From Avimicrobium caecorum (lineage in GTDB: Bacteria; Bacillota; Clostridia; Oscillospirales; Ruminococcaceae): 64,000 bases of DNA. Below, one piece after another: positions 8,404 through 16,627 of the stretch (position 1 is its first letter; each line of letters begins with the position of its first letter). A model generated the notes under the pieces. The model searched no databases. It was not told the origin of the DNA and saw only the letters and a list, made by a program, of their open reading frames with translations. Both the position numbers and the translations under genes were made by a program. The stretch spans positions 42,209 through 106,208 of the forward strand of contig CAJFNJ010000001.1 in the NCBI GenBank assembly GCA_904394705.1, read 5' to 3'.

Positions 8404-10773
8404 TCAGAGCTTCTTGAGGCGGGCGAAATTGGACATGATCTTCTTGGAGCCGACCGAATCGAAGGCCACCTCCAGCAGATGGTCGTTGCCCATGGGGGTA
8501 ACGCTGATGACCATTCCCTCGCCGAACACCTTATGGCGCACCCGGTCGCCCGGCGCAAAGCTCTCGGTGGGAAGATCGGCGCCCGGCGCACCCGAGAAGC
8601 CGCGGTCGGTGGTCTTTTTACGGGCGTTGGCAGCGGCATAGGCCTTGGAAACCGCCTGGTCCCGGAAGCGGTTCACCGTCTCATCGGTGACCTCGGTGAG
8701 CTCTCCGGGGATCTCGCTCAGGAAGCGGCTGGGCATATTGCGCCCGGTCTTGCCGAAGAGCATACGGGTGGCGGCATTGGTGAGATAGAGCTGCTTCTTG
8801 GCCCGGGTAATGCCCACATAGCACAGCCGGCGCTCCTCTTCCACCTCATCGGGGTAGTACATCACCTGGCTGCCCGGGAAGATGCCCTCCTCCATACCCG
8901 CTATGAATACATAGGGATATTCCAGGCCCTTGGCGGAATGCAGCGTCATCATCACAACACTGTCGTCCTGCTCATCGTAGCTGTCCAGGTCGGTGTAGAG
9001 CGCCACTTCCTCCAGGAATCCCGAAAGGCTCGGTTCCTCGGCGGCGTCCACATAGGCCATGATGTTGGACTTGAGCTCCCGGACATTCTCGATGCGGGGC
9101 TGGCTCTCGGGGAGCTGGCTTTCAAGCATCTGCATATAGCCGGTCCGGGACAGTACCTCGTCAAAGAGAATATCCAGGTCGTTCTGCTCTGCCAGCTCGC
9201 TGAGGGAATCCATCATCTCAGCAAAGGCCATCAACGGCTTGGACTTCTTGGAGAGGGGGGCATACTCATCGGCAGTGCGCATCACTTCCAGCATGGAGAT
9301 GCCCAGCCCGTCGCTGATCTCCCGGCAGGCAGCCACAGTGGCATCGCCGATGCCCCGCTTGGGCTCGTTGATAATCCGGGCAAGGCGCACGGCATCGTTG
9401 GGATTATTGAGGACGCTCAGATAGGACATCACATCCTTGATTTCCTTGCGCTCATAGAACTTGACGCCGCTGATGACCCGGTAGGGCACACTGGCCCGGA
9501 GCAGCGCCTTTTCAATGGAGTTGGACTGGGCGTTCATGCGGTAAAGGATGGCATGGTCCGAGAACTTCGCCCCCTTTGCCACATTCTCCATAATGGTATT
9601 GGCAATGAACATGGCCTCGCCGTTTTCGTCCGCCGCCCGGAATACCCGCACCGGGCTGCCCTCGTCATTTTCGGTCCACAGGGTCTTGCCCTTGCGCTGG
9701 GTATTGTGCTCGATGACCTCATTGGCGGCATCCAGAATCTTTTTGGTGCAGCGGTAGTTCTGCTCCAGACGGATCACCATGGCGCCGGGGAACTGCTTTT
9801 CAAAGTTCACGATGTTCTCGATGTTGGCGCCGCGGAACTTGTAGATACTCTGGTCGTCATCACCCACTACACAGATATTGCGGTACTTCTCCGCCAGCAG
9901 GCTCACCAGACGGTACTGGGCATGGTTGGTATCCTGGTACTCGTCCACCATGATATAGGAGAACCGGTTCTGGTACTTCTCCAGCACATCGGGATTCTCC
10001 TCAAAGAGCCGCACCGTGAGCACGATAATGTCGTCAAAGTCCACAGCATTGGCGCTTTTGAGCAGCTTCTGGTACTCCTCATAGACCCGGGCACCCACTT
10101 CATTGCGGAAGTTGCCCGGCTCGGCTGCCAGCATCTGGGTGGGATTCATCAGCTTATCCTTGGCCCGGCTGATCTGGGTGAGCAGGCTGCGGGGGGTGAA
10201 GTTCTTCTCATCGATCCGCAGGGTCTTGCAGGCCTCCTTGATGAGCCGCAGGGAATCATCGGTATCATAGATGGTGAAGTTGGATTCATAGCCCACCCGG
10301 GTGATCTCACGGCGGAGAATGCGCACACAGGCCGAATGGAAGGTGGCAGCCTGGATATCCTGTGCCTCGTCCCCGAGGGTGGCTTCCAGACGGCTCTTGA
10401 GCTCTCCGGCAGCCTTATTGGTAAAGGTGATGGCCAGAATCCGCCAGGGCTGTACCGGATCGACGGCACAGCAGTCCCGGAGCAGGTCGATGCCCACCTC
10501 TTCCCCCGCCAGGTACCGCTCCAGACAGTCGGCGTGCTCCTCGGTGAGATAGGACGGTACAAAGTCGCTGTCATGCCCGTGTCCGAAGGCCACCATATTG
10601 GCGATCCGGTTGATGATCACGGTGGTTTTTCCGCTGCCCGCTCCGGCAAGGATCAGCACCGGTCCCCGGGTCTGGAAAACTGCCTGCCGCTGCATGGGAT
10701 TGATGCGGGAGAAATATTTCTCAATGGCTCTCCGTCGGAGCCCGGCATAATACTGGTTGAAATCTCTGTCCAT
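8404..10773 (-). CDS. pcrA: ATP-dependent DNA helicase PcrA/UvrD
   Basis: 789 residues from the chosen ATG. The SF1A helicase motifs are all visible: Q motif NPMQRQAV, Walker A AGAGSGKT at residues 43-50, motif II DEYQDTN, QNYR, and the C-terminal motif VGITRAKKQLYL. The end (RVRHKVFGEGMVISV) is the PcrA Tudor-like domain that contacts RNA polymerase. PcrA unwinds DNA 3' to 5' in nucleotide excision repair and plasmid replication and displaces RecA. The frame also opens at a GTG 13 codons upstream (10812); the ATG is preferred because the protein then begins MDRDFNQYYAGL and GAGAGGCG lies upstream at acceptable spacing. Confidence 0.94.
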   Translation of the reverse strand: MDRDFNQYYAGLRRRAIEKYFSRINPMQRQAVFQTRGPVLILAGAGSGKTTVIINRIANMVAFGHGHDSDFVPSYLTEEHADCLERYLAGEEVGIDLLRDCCAVDPVQPWRILAITFTNKAAGELKSRLEATLGDEAQDIQAATFHSACVRILRREITRVGYESNFTIYDTDDSLRLIKEACKTLRIDEKNFTPRSLLTQISRAKDKLMNPTQMLAAEPGNFRNEVGARVYEEYQKLLKSANAVDFDDIIVLTVRLFEENPDVLEKYQNRFSYIMVDEYQDTNHAQYRLVSLLAEKYRNICVVGDDDQSIYKFRGANIENIVNFEKQFPGAMVIRLEQNYRCTKKILDAANEVIEHNTQRKGKTLWTENDEGSPVRVFRAADENGEAMFIANTIMENVAKGAKFSDHAILYRMNAQSNSIEKALLRASVPYRVISGVKFYERKEIKDVMSYLSVLNNPNDAVRLARIINEPKRGIGDATVAACREISDGLGISMLEVMRTADEYAPLSKKSKPLMAFAEMMDSLSELAEQNDLDILFDEVLSRTGYMQMLESQLPESQPRIENVRELKSNIMAYVDAAEEPSLSGFLEEVALYTDLDSYDEQDDSVVMMTLHSAKGLEYPYVFIAGMEEGIFPGSQVMYYPDEVEEERRLCYVGITRAKKQLYLTNAATRMLFGKTGRNMPSRFLSEIPGELTEVTDETVNRFRDQAVSKAYAAANARKKTTDRGFSGAPGADLPTESFAPGDRVRHKVFGEGMVISVTPMGNDHLLEVAFDSVGSKKIMSNFARLKKL

Positions 10774-10955
10774 ATACTCTGACGCCTCTCTGTATAAAAC
10801 CGGGGAAAGCACTGGGCTTTCGCTCCGGTCGTTCTGAAATCACGATTTTTCCCGCCGCACAGCCTGTTTTGCCACTCCTTGGGAAACAGACTGTACAGAA
10901 GGACCCACAGTATTATACCATTGCACAGCGTCCCATGGCAAGGGCAAGAGACGCC

Positions 10956-10984
10956 TTGTCAACTTTGGTCGGGAATGGTACAAT
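10956..10984 (+). promoter_or_regulatory. Sigma-A type promoter of mscS
   Basis: TTGTCA (10956-10961), 17-base spacer, TACAAT (10979-10984), 35 bases before the mscS start. Confidence 0.8.
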
Positions 10985-11018
10985 AACAGGGAATCCACCC
11001 GATTGGAGGTCTGATTTT

Positions 11019-11828
11019 ATGGGTTCGTTTGTTTCACTGGGCGCCTATACCTGGCTTTCCAGCCTGCTGCTCACAGTGGTAAATGCCGCGCTGGTCGGCG
11101 TTGTGGGCTGGTTACTGATCAAGTTCCTGCTGGGCTTCATCGCCAAATTCCTCAAGAAAACCAAAATTGATCCGCTGCTCCATACAGTGATCCTGTCGGT
11201 CACCAAGATCGCCCTACTGGTCCTGCTGGCAATCTCTGTCCTGGATAAACTGGGCATTCCCACTACTTCCATCATCACTTCGCTGGGTGCTGTGGGTCTG
11301 GCAATCTCCCTGGCAGTCAAGGATTCCATTGCCACCCTGGCAGGCGGCGTTGTGATCCTCGTGCTCAAGCCCTTCAACCTGGGCGACTATGTGGAGATCG
11401 ATGGTCTCGGCGGTACAGTCCGGGAGATCACCATGTTCAACACTGTCCTCAATACCCCGGACAATAAGCGCATTTCCCTCCCCAATGACTCGGTGTACAA
11501 GGCCAAGGTTGTCAACTACTCCGCCGAGCCCAACCGCCGGCTGGATCTGGTGTTCACCATCGGCTACAACGATGACTACGACAAGGCCAAGGCTCTCATC
11601 GAAAAGGTGATCCGGGATTGTCCGCTGGCTCTGGATGATCCGGCGCCGGTGGTACGGATGTCCGGTCATGGCGCCAGCGCCATTGAGATCACCACCCGGG
11701 TCTGGGTCAAGAATTCCGATTACTTTGAGCTGCAGTTCCGGATGTATGAGGATGTGAAGAAGATCTTCGATCAGAATGGCATCTCCATTCCCTTTAACCA
11801 GCTGGATGTACATATCACCCAGAACTGA
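11019..11828 (+). CDS. Small-conductance mechanosensitive channel MscS family
   Basis: 269 residues. Three membrane segments in the first 130 residues; the pore helix region SLGAVGLAISLAVKDS is the Gly/Ala-rich TM3 of MscS, followed by LKPFNLGDYVEIDG that begins the cytoplasmic beta domain, and a C-terminal alpha/beta domain. MscS opens under membrane tension to release solutes during osmotic downshock. The start at 11019 is fixed by GGAGGT 8 bases upstream; the open frame reaches 150 bases further but overlaps the promoter. It is monocistronic, between a promoter and a terminator, and divergent from pcrA. Confidence 0.92.
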   Translation: MGSFVSLGAYTWLSSLLLTVVNAALVGVVGWLLIKFLLGFIAKFLKKTKIDPLLHTVILSVTKIALLVLLAISVLDKLGIPTTSIITSLGAVGLAISLAVKDSIATLAGGVVILVLKPFNLGDYVEIDGLGGTVREITMFNTVLNTPDNKRISLPNDSVYKAKVVNYSAEPNRRLDLVFTIGYNDDYDKAKALIEKVIRDCPLALDDPAPVVRMSGHGASAIEITTRVWVKNSDYFELQFRMYEDVKKIFDQNGISIPFNQLDVHITQN

Positions 11829-11852
11829 TCCGCTCCCCAAAAGATAAAAAAC

Positions 11853-11884
11853 ACCGGAGTCCCCAGGGACCCCGGTATTTTTTT
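11853..11884 (+). terminator. Intrinsic terminator of mscS, probably bidirectional
   Basis: Stem ACCGGAGTCC / GGACCCCGGT with loop CCA(G), followed by seven T on the plus strand. The minus-strand side has AAAAAA-complement T residues, so it may also end the convergent MBL gene. Confidence 0.85.
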
Positions 11885-11887
11885 GCG

Positions 11888-12556
11888 CTATTCTGCCAGG
11901 AAGCCGGTCCACTTTCCCATGCAGATCCGGCAGGGCAGGGTGGGATGGGGCTCTCCGGAGAGTTTTCCGTCCCGCAGAGCGAGGGCGTCCTCCAGCACCC
12001 GGCTGAGATAAACCGGCTCAATGGGACACTCCCCGTGACTTGGCAGGATCTGCCGGATCTCCCCCTCCAGAGGCTGCAGCTCCCGCAGGCTCTCCAGGTA
12101 CCGCTCCAGGTTCCGTCTGGGGCCGAACATATAAATCGTGCCCTCCTTCTGAATGGAATCCCCGGGCAGCAGCAGGCCGTGTTCCCGGTCCAGCAGGGCG
12201 ATGCTTCCCGGCGTATGGCCCGGAATGTGCAGCACCTCGAAACGATAGCCGCCGCATTCCAGGGTATCCCCCTCCCGGAGCGGCTGCCAACGGATCTCCG
12301 GCGGGAGCATATCGGCGTCCTCCGGATGGACCAGACAGGAACCGAATGCCCCCAGGCCGCCGGCGTGGTCATGGTCGCCATGGGTGAGCACCACCCGCAC
12401 CGGCAGGCTGGTGATCTGCCGCACTGCCTCCGCCACATGGCTCTCCTCCACACCGGTATCGATGAGCAGGGCTTCCTCCTCCCCGACAATCAGGAACTGA
12501 CGCACCCAATCGTCCAGAATATAAAACTGCTTCATAAACTCCCGGATCTCCGGCAT
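11888..12556 (-). CDS. MBL-fold metallo-hydrolase
   Basis: 222 residues. The metal-binding motif THGDHDHAGG (HxDHDH variant of HxHxDH) lies near residue 55, a second histidine in HIPGHTPGS, and GDS in LLLPGDSIQ; these match glyoxalase II-like hydrolases of the metallo-beta-lactamase fold. The substrate cannot be told from sequence. The C-terminus has CRICMGKW. The start at 12556 is chosen because GGAGGT lies 8 bases upstream; six codons upstream the frame also has an ATG that overlaps this site. It is monocistronic and convergent with mscS. Confidence 0.88.
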   Translation of the reverse strand: MPEIREFMKQFYILDDWVRQFLIVGEEEALLIDTGVEESHVAEAVRQITSLPVRVVLTHGDHDHAGGLGAFGSCLVHPEDADMLPPEIRWQPLREGDTLECGGYRFEVLHIPGHTPGSIALLDREHGLLLPGDSIQKEGTIYMFGPRRNLERYLESLRELQPLEGEIRQILPSHGECPIEPVYLSRVLEDALALRDGKLSGEPHPTLPCRICMGKWTGFLAE

Positions 12557-12591
12557 TTGCAAACACCTCCGCATAATCGGTCTTTTTCTTT

Positions 12592-12621
12592 ATTGTAGCA
12601 CAGCGGCAAAGGATTCTTCAA
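12592..12621 (-). promoter_or_regulatory. Putative promoter of the MBL-fold hydrolase gene
   Basis: TTGAAG (12616-12621), 18-base spacer, TACAAT (12592-12597) on the minus strand. Confidence 0.55.
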
Positions 12622-12623
12622 AC

Positions 12624-12669
12624 AAAAAAACACAGGCCCGCCCCATTGGGGAGCAGAGCCTGTGTTTTT
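12624..12669 (-). terminator. Terminator of the flavoprotein reductase gene
   Basis: Stem CACAGGC / GCCTGTG enclosing an inner CCCC / GGGG pair; on the minus strand it is followed by seven T, about 45 bases after the stop codon at 12715. T residues also follow on the plus strand. Confidence 0.8.
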
Positions 12670-12714
12670 CATTGGGGAGAATCCCCGGGGTTCAAGAGAG
12701 CGTAGAAATGGCAG

Positions 12715-14577
12715 TTATGCCTCGAGAGCATACTCTGCGGCGCTGCCGCCAGCCAGACGACCCCATACCAGACAGCCGGTATTGCCGACGCCGCCGATGG
12801 TGGTGCGACCGAAGGCATTTGCCATGCCGACAATTTCACCGGCCTGATACAGACCAGGAATTGCCTCGCCGTTTGCGTTGACTACCTGGCCCTTATCGTT
12901 CATATCCGGGCCGCCGGCAGTGATCATGATGTAAGGAGTGGTCTCGAAGATGTAGTAGGTACCGCCGGTGAACTCCTTCATCAGACGGGTACGACCGAAT
13001 TCCTCATCATAACCATTCTTGGCGTACTCATTGTACTTCTCGATGGTCTTTTCCAGGTTTTCGCCGTTGATGCCAGCCTTCTCAGCAACCTCAGCAATGG
13101 TGCTGCCGCTCCACAGAACGGTGCCGTTCGCCAGCTGCTCATCGAAGTTCTTCCACTCGGTATCGCCCGAGATGATGGGCTTGTTCTGAGCCTTCAGATC
13201 ATCAACCATTGCCTGGTCCAGCATGATCCAAACGCGGTTGTCGCCCTTCTTCCACCAGGAGGTGATCTCATCGTAGCTGGAACCGTCCTCGTTGCCCAGC
13301 TCATCTACAAAGCGTTCGCCGTTCTCATTGACAAAGATGATGTACGGGAAGTCCTTGACACGGATGGACAGCTTCTTGGTGAGCGAATCGTCCACCTTCA
13401 GACCGCCTGCATAAGCGGTGAGGAAGTCCATGTTCTTGAGCACGCCGCCGGCCTGCTCTGCCATGAAGAAGCCATCACCGGTTGCGAAGGAAGGAGCAGT
13501 GGTGGTGAAGTTCTGGAAGTTGTACTTCTTCACCAGTTCCTCAGAATAACCATAACCGCCGGTGCAGAGAATGGTGGCCTTGGCCTTGTAATCCATCTGA
13601 ACGCCATCGGTGTTGGTGGTCTTGACGCCTACCACAGCCTCGCCGTCCATAATGAGCTCATCTGCCTTGGTGTTGAGCAGCACTTCTACCATGCCGCTGT
13701 CAATGTACTTCTGCAGCTCTGCCTTGAGCACCTTGTCATAGGAAGAGCGGTCGCCCGACCATACACGGGGAGTGTTCAGAGGCTCATACAGGGTGGGCTG
13801 GCTGGGGGTACGGTCCTTGACAGTAGCGCCCAGATCCTCAACGATCCAGTCCACACATTCGCCCGAGTGCTGGGCATAGTACATACCCAGGCTCTGGTTC
13901 CAGTAGTAATCATCGGCGGAAACGCCTTCCCGCTCCTGATAGCCGGCATTCAGCCGTACAAAGTCATCAAAGAACTTTTCGGGGGTATCATCAGTGATGC
14001 CCGATTCGATCTGCATCTTGGTGCCGGTACCCGACAGAGTACCGCCGCCCATGGTGCCGCCCAGGGTACCGGTCTTTTCCACCAGCAGAACCTTGGCGCC
14101 GTCCTCAGCCGCGGTGATGGCAGAGGTCATACCGGCCATACCGCCGCCGACTACGATCACATCCGGATCGGTCATGGTTGCGGTGGGAACCTTGGCAGCT
14201 TCGCCGCCCTTGGCGAGAACCAGCGCTGCCTCAGCTGCTGCCAGCAGACCTTCGCTGGAACGGGTACAGCCCGCTACGGTTTCAATTCCCTCAGTGCCCT
14301 GCTTTTCCACAATGGCTGCGGGGATCTGTTCAAAGGCCGGATCGCTGACGCCCTCGGTTTCACTGTGCTCCAGGACTTCAGCCTTGGTGATCTTGCCGCC
14401 TTCTACGGTCAGAGCCAGCTTGATGTTGCCGCCGTAACCTGCGCCGGTACCCTCATAGGTGCCGTCGATCAGGCCGGTGTCGCTGGTGCCCGATGTGGTT
14501 CCGGAACAACCGGAAAACAGCATGGACACCGCCAGCAGACCAGCCAGAAGAGCGGTCAGCCGCTTGTTGTGTTTCAT
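12715..14577 (-). CDS. Lipoprotein FAD-dependent oxidoreductase with FMN-binding domain (fumarate/urocanate reductase-like)
   Basis: 620 residues. Signal peptide with lipobox LFSGC near residue 22, so it is anchored outside the membrane. Residues about 35-110 form an FMN-binding domain (GTYEGTGAGYGG), the type that takes electrons in extracellular flavin reductases. From about residue 140 comes the FAD-binding domain VIVVGGGMAGMTSAI, followed by a fumarate reductase flavoprotein-type substrate domain and the C-terminal NTGCLVWGRLAGG. Such proteins reduce fumarate, urocanate, methacrylate or related acids as electron acceptors; the substrate here is unknown. No haem motif (CxxCH) is present. 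The start is set by AAAGGGAGATAATT before the ATG. It has its own promoter and terminator. Confidence 0.88.
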   Translation of the reverse strand: MKHNKRLTALLAGLLAVSMLFSGCSGTTSGTSDTGLIDGTYEGTGAGYGGNIKLALTVEGGKITKAEVLEHSETEGVSDPAFEQIPAAIVEKQGTEGIETVAGCTRSSEGLLAAAEAALVLAKGGEAAKVPTATMTDPDVIVVGGGMAGMTSAITAAEDGAKVLLVEKTGTLGGTMGGGTLSGTGTKMQIESGITDDTPEKFFDDFVRLNAGYQEREGVSADDYYWNQSLGMYYAQHSGECVDWIVEDLGATVKDRTPSQPTLYEPLNTPRVWSGDRSSYDKVLKAELQKYIDSGMVEVLLNTKADELIMDGEAVVGVKTTNTDGVQMDYKAKATILCTGGYGYSEELVKKYNFQNFTTTAPSFATGDGFFMAEQAGGVLKNMDFLTAYAGGLKVDDSLTKKLSIRVKDFPYIIFVNENGERFVDELGNEDGSSYDEITSWWKKGDNRVWIMLDQAMVDDLKAQNKPIISGDTEWKNFDEQLANGTVLWSGSTIAEVAEKAGINGENLEKTIEKYNEYAKNGYDEEFGRTRLMKEFTGGTYYIFETTPYIMITAGGPDMNDKGQVVNANGEAIPGLYQAGEIVGMANAFGRTTIGGVGNTGCLVWGRLAGGSAAEYALEA

Positions 14578-14642
14578 AATTATCTCCCTTTCCTTTCCTT
14601 GCAACGCCCATGAACCAGACATGGGCATAACAGATTGATTCT

Positions 14643-14670
14643 ATCTTAACACATTCTCTGACAGAGTCAA
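14643..14670 (-). promoter_or_regulatory. Promoter of the flavoprotein reductase gene
   Basis: TTGACT (14665-14670), 16-base spacer, TAAGAT (14643-14648) on the minus strand, 65 bases before the start codon. Confidence 0.65.
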
Positions 14671-14766
14671 TCTTTTCGACAAATCTTTGTCAATAATTCC
14701 AAATCCTTGTGAATTCTTTTAGGGAAAGTTCCAGTACTGTTTGAAATTCCAGCTTTTTGAAATGAT

Positions 14767-14797
14767 AAAAAAAGACGGCTGAACTGCTCAGCCGTCG
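14767..14797 (-). terminator. Intrinsic terminator of the mreB-type gene
   Basis: Stem GACGGCTGA / TCAGCCGTC with loop ACTGC or its complement, followed by seven T on the minus strand, 26 bases after the stop. Confidence 0.88.
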
Positions 14798-14822
14798 GTT
14801 TGTTCTTGGAAAGGGAGATCAC

Positions 14823-15830
14823 TCAGTGGGTATGGGTGGAAGGGGTGACAAAGCCGTCATACAGCTCGTCCAGCTTGGAGAAGCTCAGGGCGGTGCCGAT
14901 GGCAACACACTCCACCGGATGCTCTGCCAGGCGCACCTTGATCTTAGCATGCTGGCTGATGAGATCGTTCAGGCCATGGAGCATCGCGCCGCCGCCGGTC
15001 ATAATGAGGCCGTCCTCCCAGATATCCGCCGAGAGTTCCGGCGGGGTGATCTCCAGGATCTGCTGCACGGCGGTGACGATCTGCATCACCTGCTCCATCA
15101 GCGCGTCATAGATATCGCTGGTGCGGATCACAAACTTTTCCGGCAGGCCGGTGTGCAGGTTGCGTCCCTTGGCCTCCATCTCCTTATCCTCGGTATAGAA
15201 GACACTGCCCACCTCGATCTTGATGCGCTCTGCCATCTTCTCGCCGATGAGAACATTCCGGTCGGTGCGGACACAGCGCACAATGGCCTCGTCCAGCTTG
15301 CGCCCTGCCAGCTTGATGGACTTCTTGCAGACGATGCCGTTGAGGGACAGCACAGCAATATCCGTGGTGCCGCCGCCCATATCCAGGATAAACCGTCCCC
15401 GGGGCACCGAGAGATCCAGTCCAGCGCCCAGTGCCGCTGCCACCGGCTCCTCGATGAGGTAGACCTTCCGGGCACCAGCAGAAACGGCGGCATTCACACA
15501 GGCACGGCTCTCCACGCCGGTGATGCCCGACGGTACACAGATGCACACCCGGGGCTTGGATAGGGTGCTCTCACTGGCCTTCTTGAGGAAGTGCCGGAGC
15601 ATCTGTTCCGTCTGGTCGAAGTCGGAGATGACGCCGTCCTTGAGGGGATAGAGCGCCCGGATGCGGTCGGGGGTGCGGCCGATCATCTTGAAGGCCTCCT
15701 CGCCCACCTTGAGCACCTCGCCGGTGGAAGCATCCACTGCCACCACCGAAGGCTCCTTGATGAGCAGTCCCTTGACGCTGTCATATACCAGTACCGTTGC
15801 GGTACCAAGATCAATGCCGATGTCTGCCAT
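14823..15830 (-). CDS. MreB/Mbl-type rod shape-determining actin homologue
   Basis: 335 residues. Actin-fold phosphate loop DIGIDLGTATVLVY at the N-terminus, LDMGGGTTDIAVL (phosphate 2) near residue 148, and LIMTGGGAMLHG (adenosine motif) near residue 278. MreB-family filaments guide lateral wall synthesis at the inner membrane. No mreC or mreD follows, and a terminator lies directly after, so this looks like a separate paralogue of the Mbl/MreBH kind rather than the mreBCD operon copy. The C-terminus ends in an unusual TPSTHTH. The ribosome site GGAGGAATGAAATACT precedes the ATG. A promoter and a leader hairpin lie upstream. Confidence 0.9.
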   Translation of the reverse strand: MADIGIDLGTATVLVYDSVKGLLIKEPSVVAVDASTGEVLKVGEEAFKMIGRTPDRIRALYPLKDGVISDFDQTEQMLRHFLKKASESTLSKPRVCICVPSGITGVESRACVNAAVSAGARKVYLIEEPVAAALGAGLDLSVPRGRFILDMGGGTTDIAVLSLNGIVCKKSIKLAGRKLDEAIVRCVRTDRNVLIGEKMAERIKIEVGSVFYTEDKEMEAKGRNLHTGLPEKFVIRTSDIYDALMEQVMQIVTAVQQILEITPPELSADIWEDGLIMTGGGAMLHGLNDLISQHAKIKVRLAEHPVECVAIGTALSFSKLDELYDGFVTPSTHTH

Positions 15831-15859
15831 AGTATTTCATTCCTCCGCCTGTCTATCAC

Positions 15860-15884
15860 AAAAAGGCCGGACCTTTGTCCAGCC
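15860..15884 (-). terminator. Terminator-like hairpin between the mreB-type promoter and its start codon
   Basis: 8-bp stem GGCTGGAC / GTCCGGCC (one G-U pair), loop AAAG, then TTTTT on the minus strand. It lies downstream of both the comF stop and the predicted mreB promoter, so it can end comF transcripts and may also attenuate mreB. Confidence 0.7.
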
Positions 15885-15908
15885 GGACTATTTCTGCTTA
15901 CTCTGTCC

Positions 15909-15937
15909 AGTATACCCGCTTTTGAGCCAGGGGTCAA
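15909..15937 (-). promoter_or_regulatory. Sigma-A type promoter of the mreB-type gene
   Basis: TTGACC (15932-15937), 17-base spacer, TATACT (15909-15914) on the minus strand, just after the comF stop codon. Confidence 0.75.
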
Positions 15938-15955
15938 GCAGTGAAGCGTTTCCAC

Positions 15956-16627
15956 TCAGTCCTCCGGTGTAATGGCAGCTGCCGCTGTGATCACCCGCAG
16001 GGCGCCCCGCTCCCGCAGCACTGACGCTGCCGCCGCAAAACTGTTGCCGGTGGTGCAGATGTCGTCCACCAGCAGCACAGTCTTCCCCTTCGGGTCGCTC
16101 CGGCCCGGACGCAGCGATGCGCGGGCATGTTCTTCCCGCTTCTCCCGGGAAAGGCTATGCTGATCGGTGAGCCCGCCATGGTGTTCCAGCAGCTTTCCGT
16201 CAAAGCCGCAGCCCAGCCGGACTGCCACCGCCTTTGCCAACAGCTCAGCATGGTTGTAGCCCCGGCGGCGGAGTTTTTCCTTTGACATGGGCATGCAGGT
16301 GACCGTCACCTCCGGAATTCCCGAATCGGCAAGGCTCTGTGCCAGCTCGTCCGCCAGAAAGTCCACCGCCCGGTGATCGGGTGTGGTTTTCAGCCGGAGC
16401 AGCAGACTGCGCATCGCCCCGGTATAGAGAAAGGGCGTCACCAGCAGTTCCAGCCCGGGGTTGAGCCGGCAGATCTCCGCCTCCTGACTGCCATCACTGC
16501 GGAGGCTGTCCAGGCTTGCGGCGCACCGGGGACAGAGATGCTCCCCGGCAGAATATTCCCCGCACAGCACACAGACCGGCGGATAGATCAGATCCAGCAC
16601 CCGGCTGCCGAGCTTTTTCAGCAGCAT
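15956..16627 (-). CDS. comF: ComF family phosphoribosyltransferase-like protein
   Basis: 223 residues. An N-terminal zinc-ribbon-like CVLCG...CPRC at about residues 19-35, then a PRTase fold with the PRPP loop VLLVDDICTTGNS near residue 190 and MSKEKLRRRGYNHAELL near residue 120, both typical of ComFC/GntX. ComF proteins support uptake of transforming DNA, probably acting on single-stranded DNA inside the cell. Its ATG overlaps the recD2 stop as TGATG, so translation is coupled to the helicase gene. A GTG one codon upstream is an alternative. Pairing with a RecD2 helicase fits a DNA-handling role. Confidence 0.9.
   Translation of the reverse strand: MLLKKLGSRVLDLIYPPVCVLCGEYSAGEHLCPRCAASLDSLRSDGSQEAEICRLNPGLELLVTPFLYTGAMRSLLLRLKTTPDHRAVDFLADELAQSLADSGIPEVTVTCMPMSKEKLRRRGYNHAELLAKAVAVRLGCGFDGKLLEHHGGLTDQHSLSREKREEHARASLRPGRSDPKGKTVLLVDDICTTGNSFAAAASVLRERGALRVITAAAAITPED

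Noticed and set aside
8107..10782. Plus-strand frame of 891 codons opposite pcrA
   Set aside because: Same effect of codon bias; it lies fully across a gene with complete helicase motifs.
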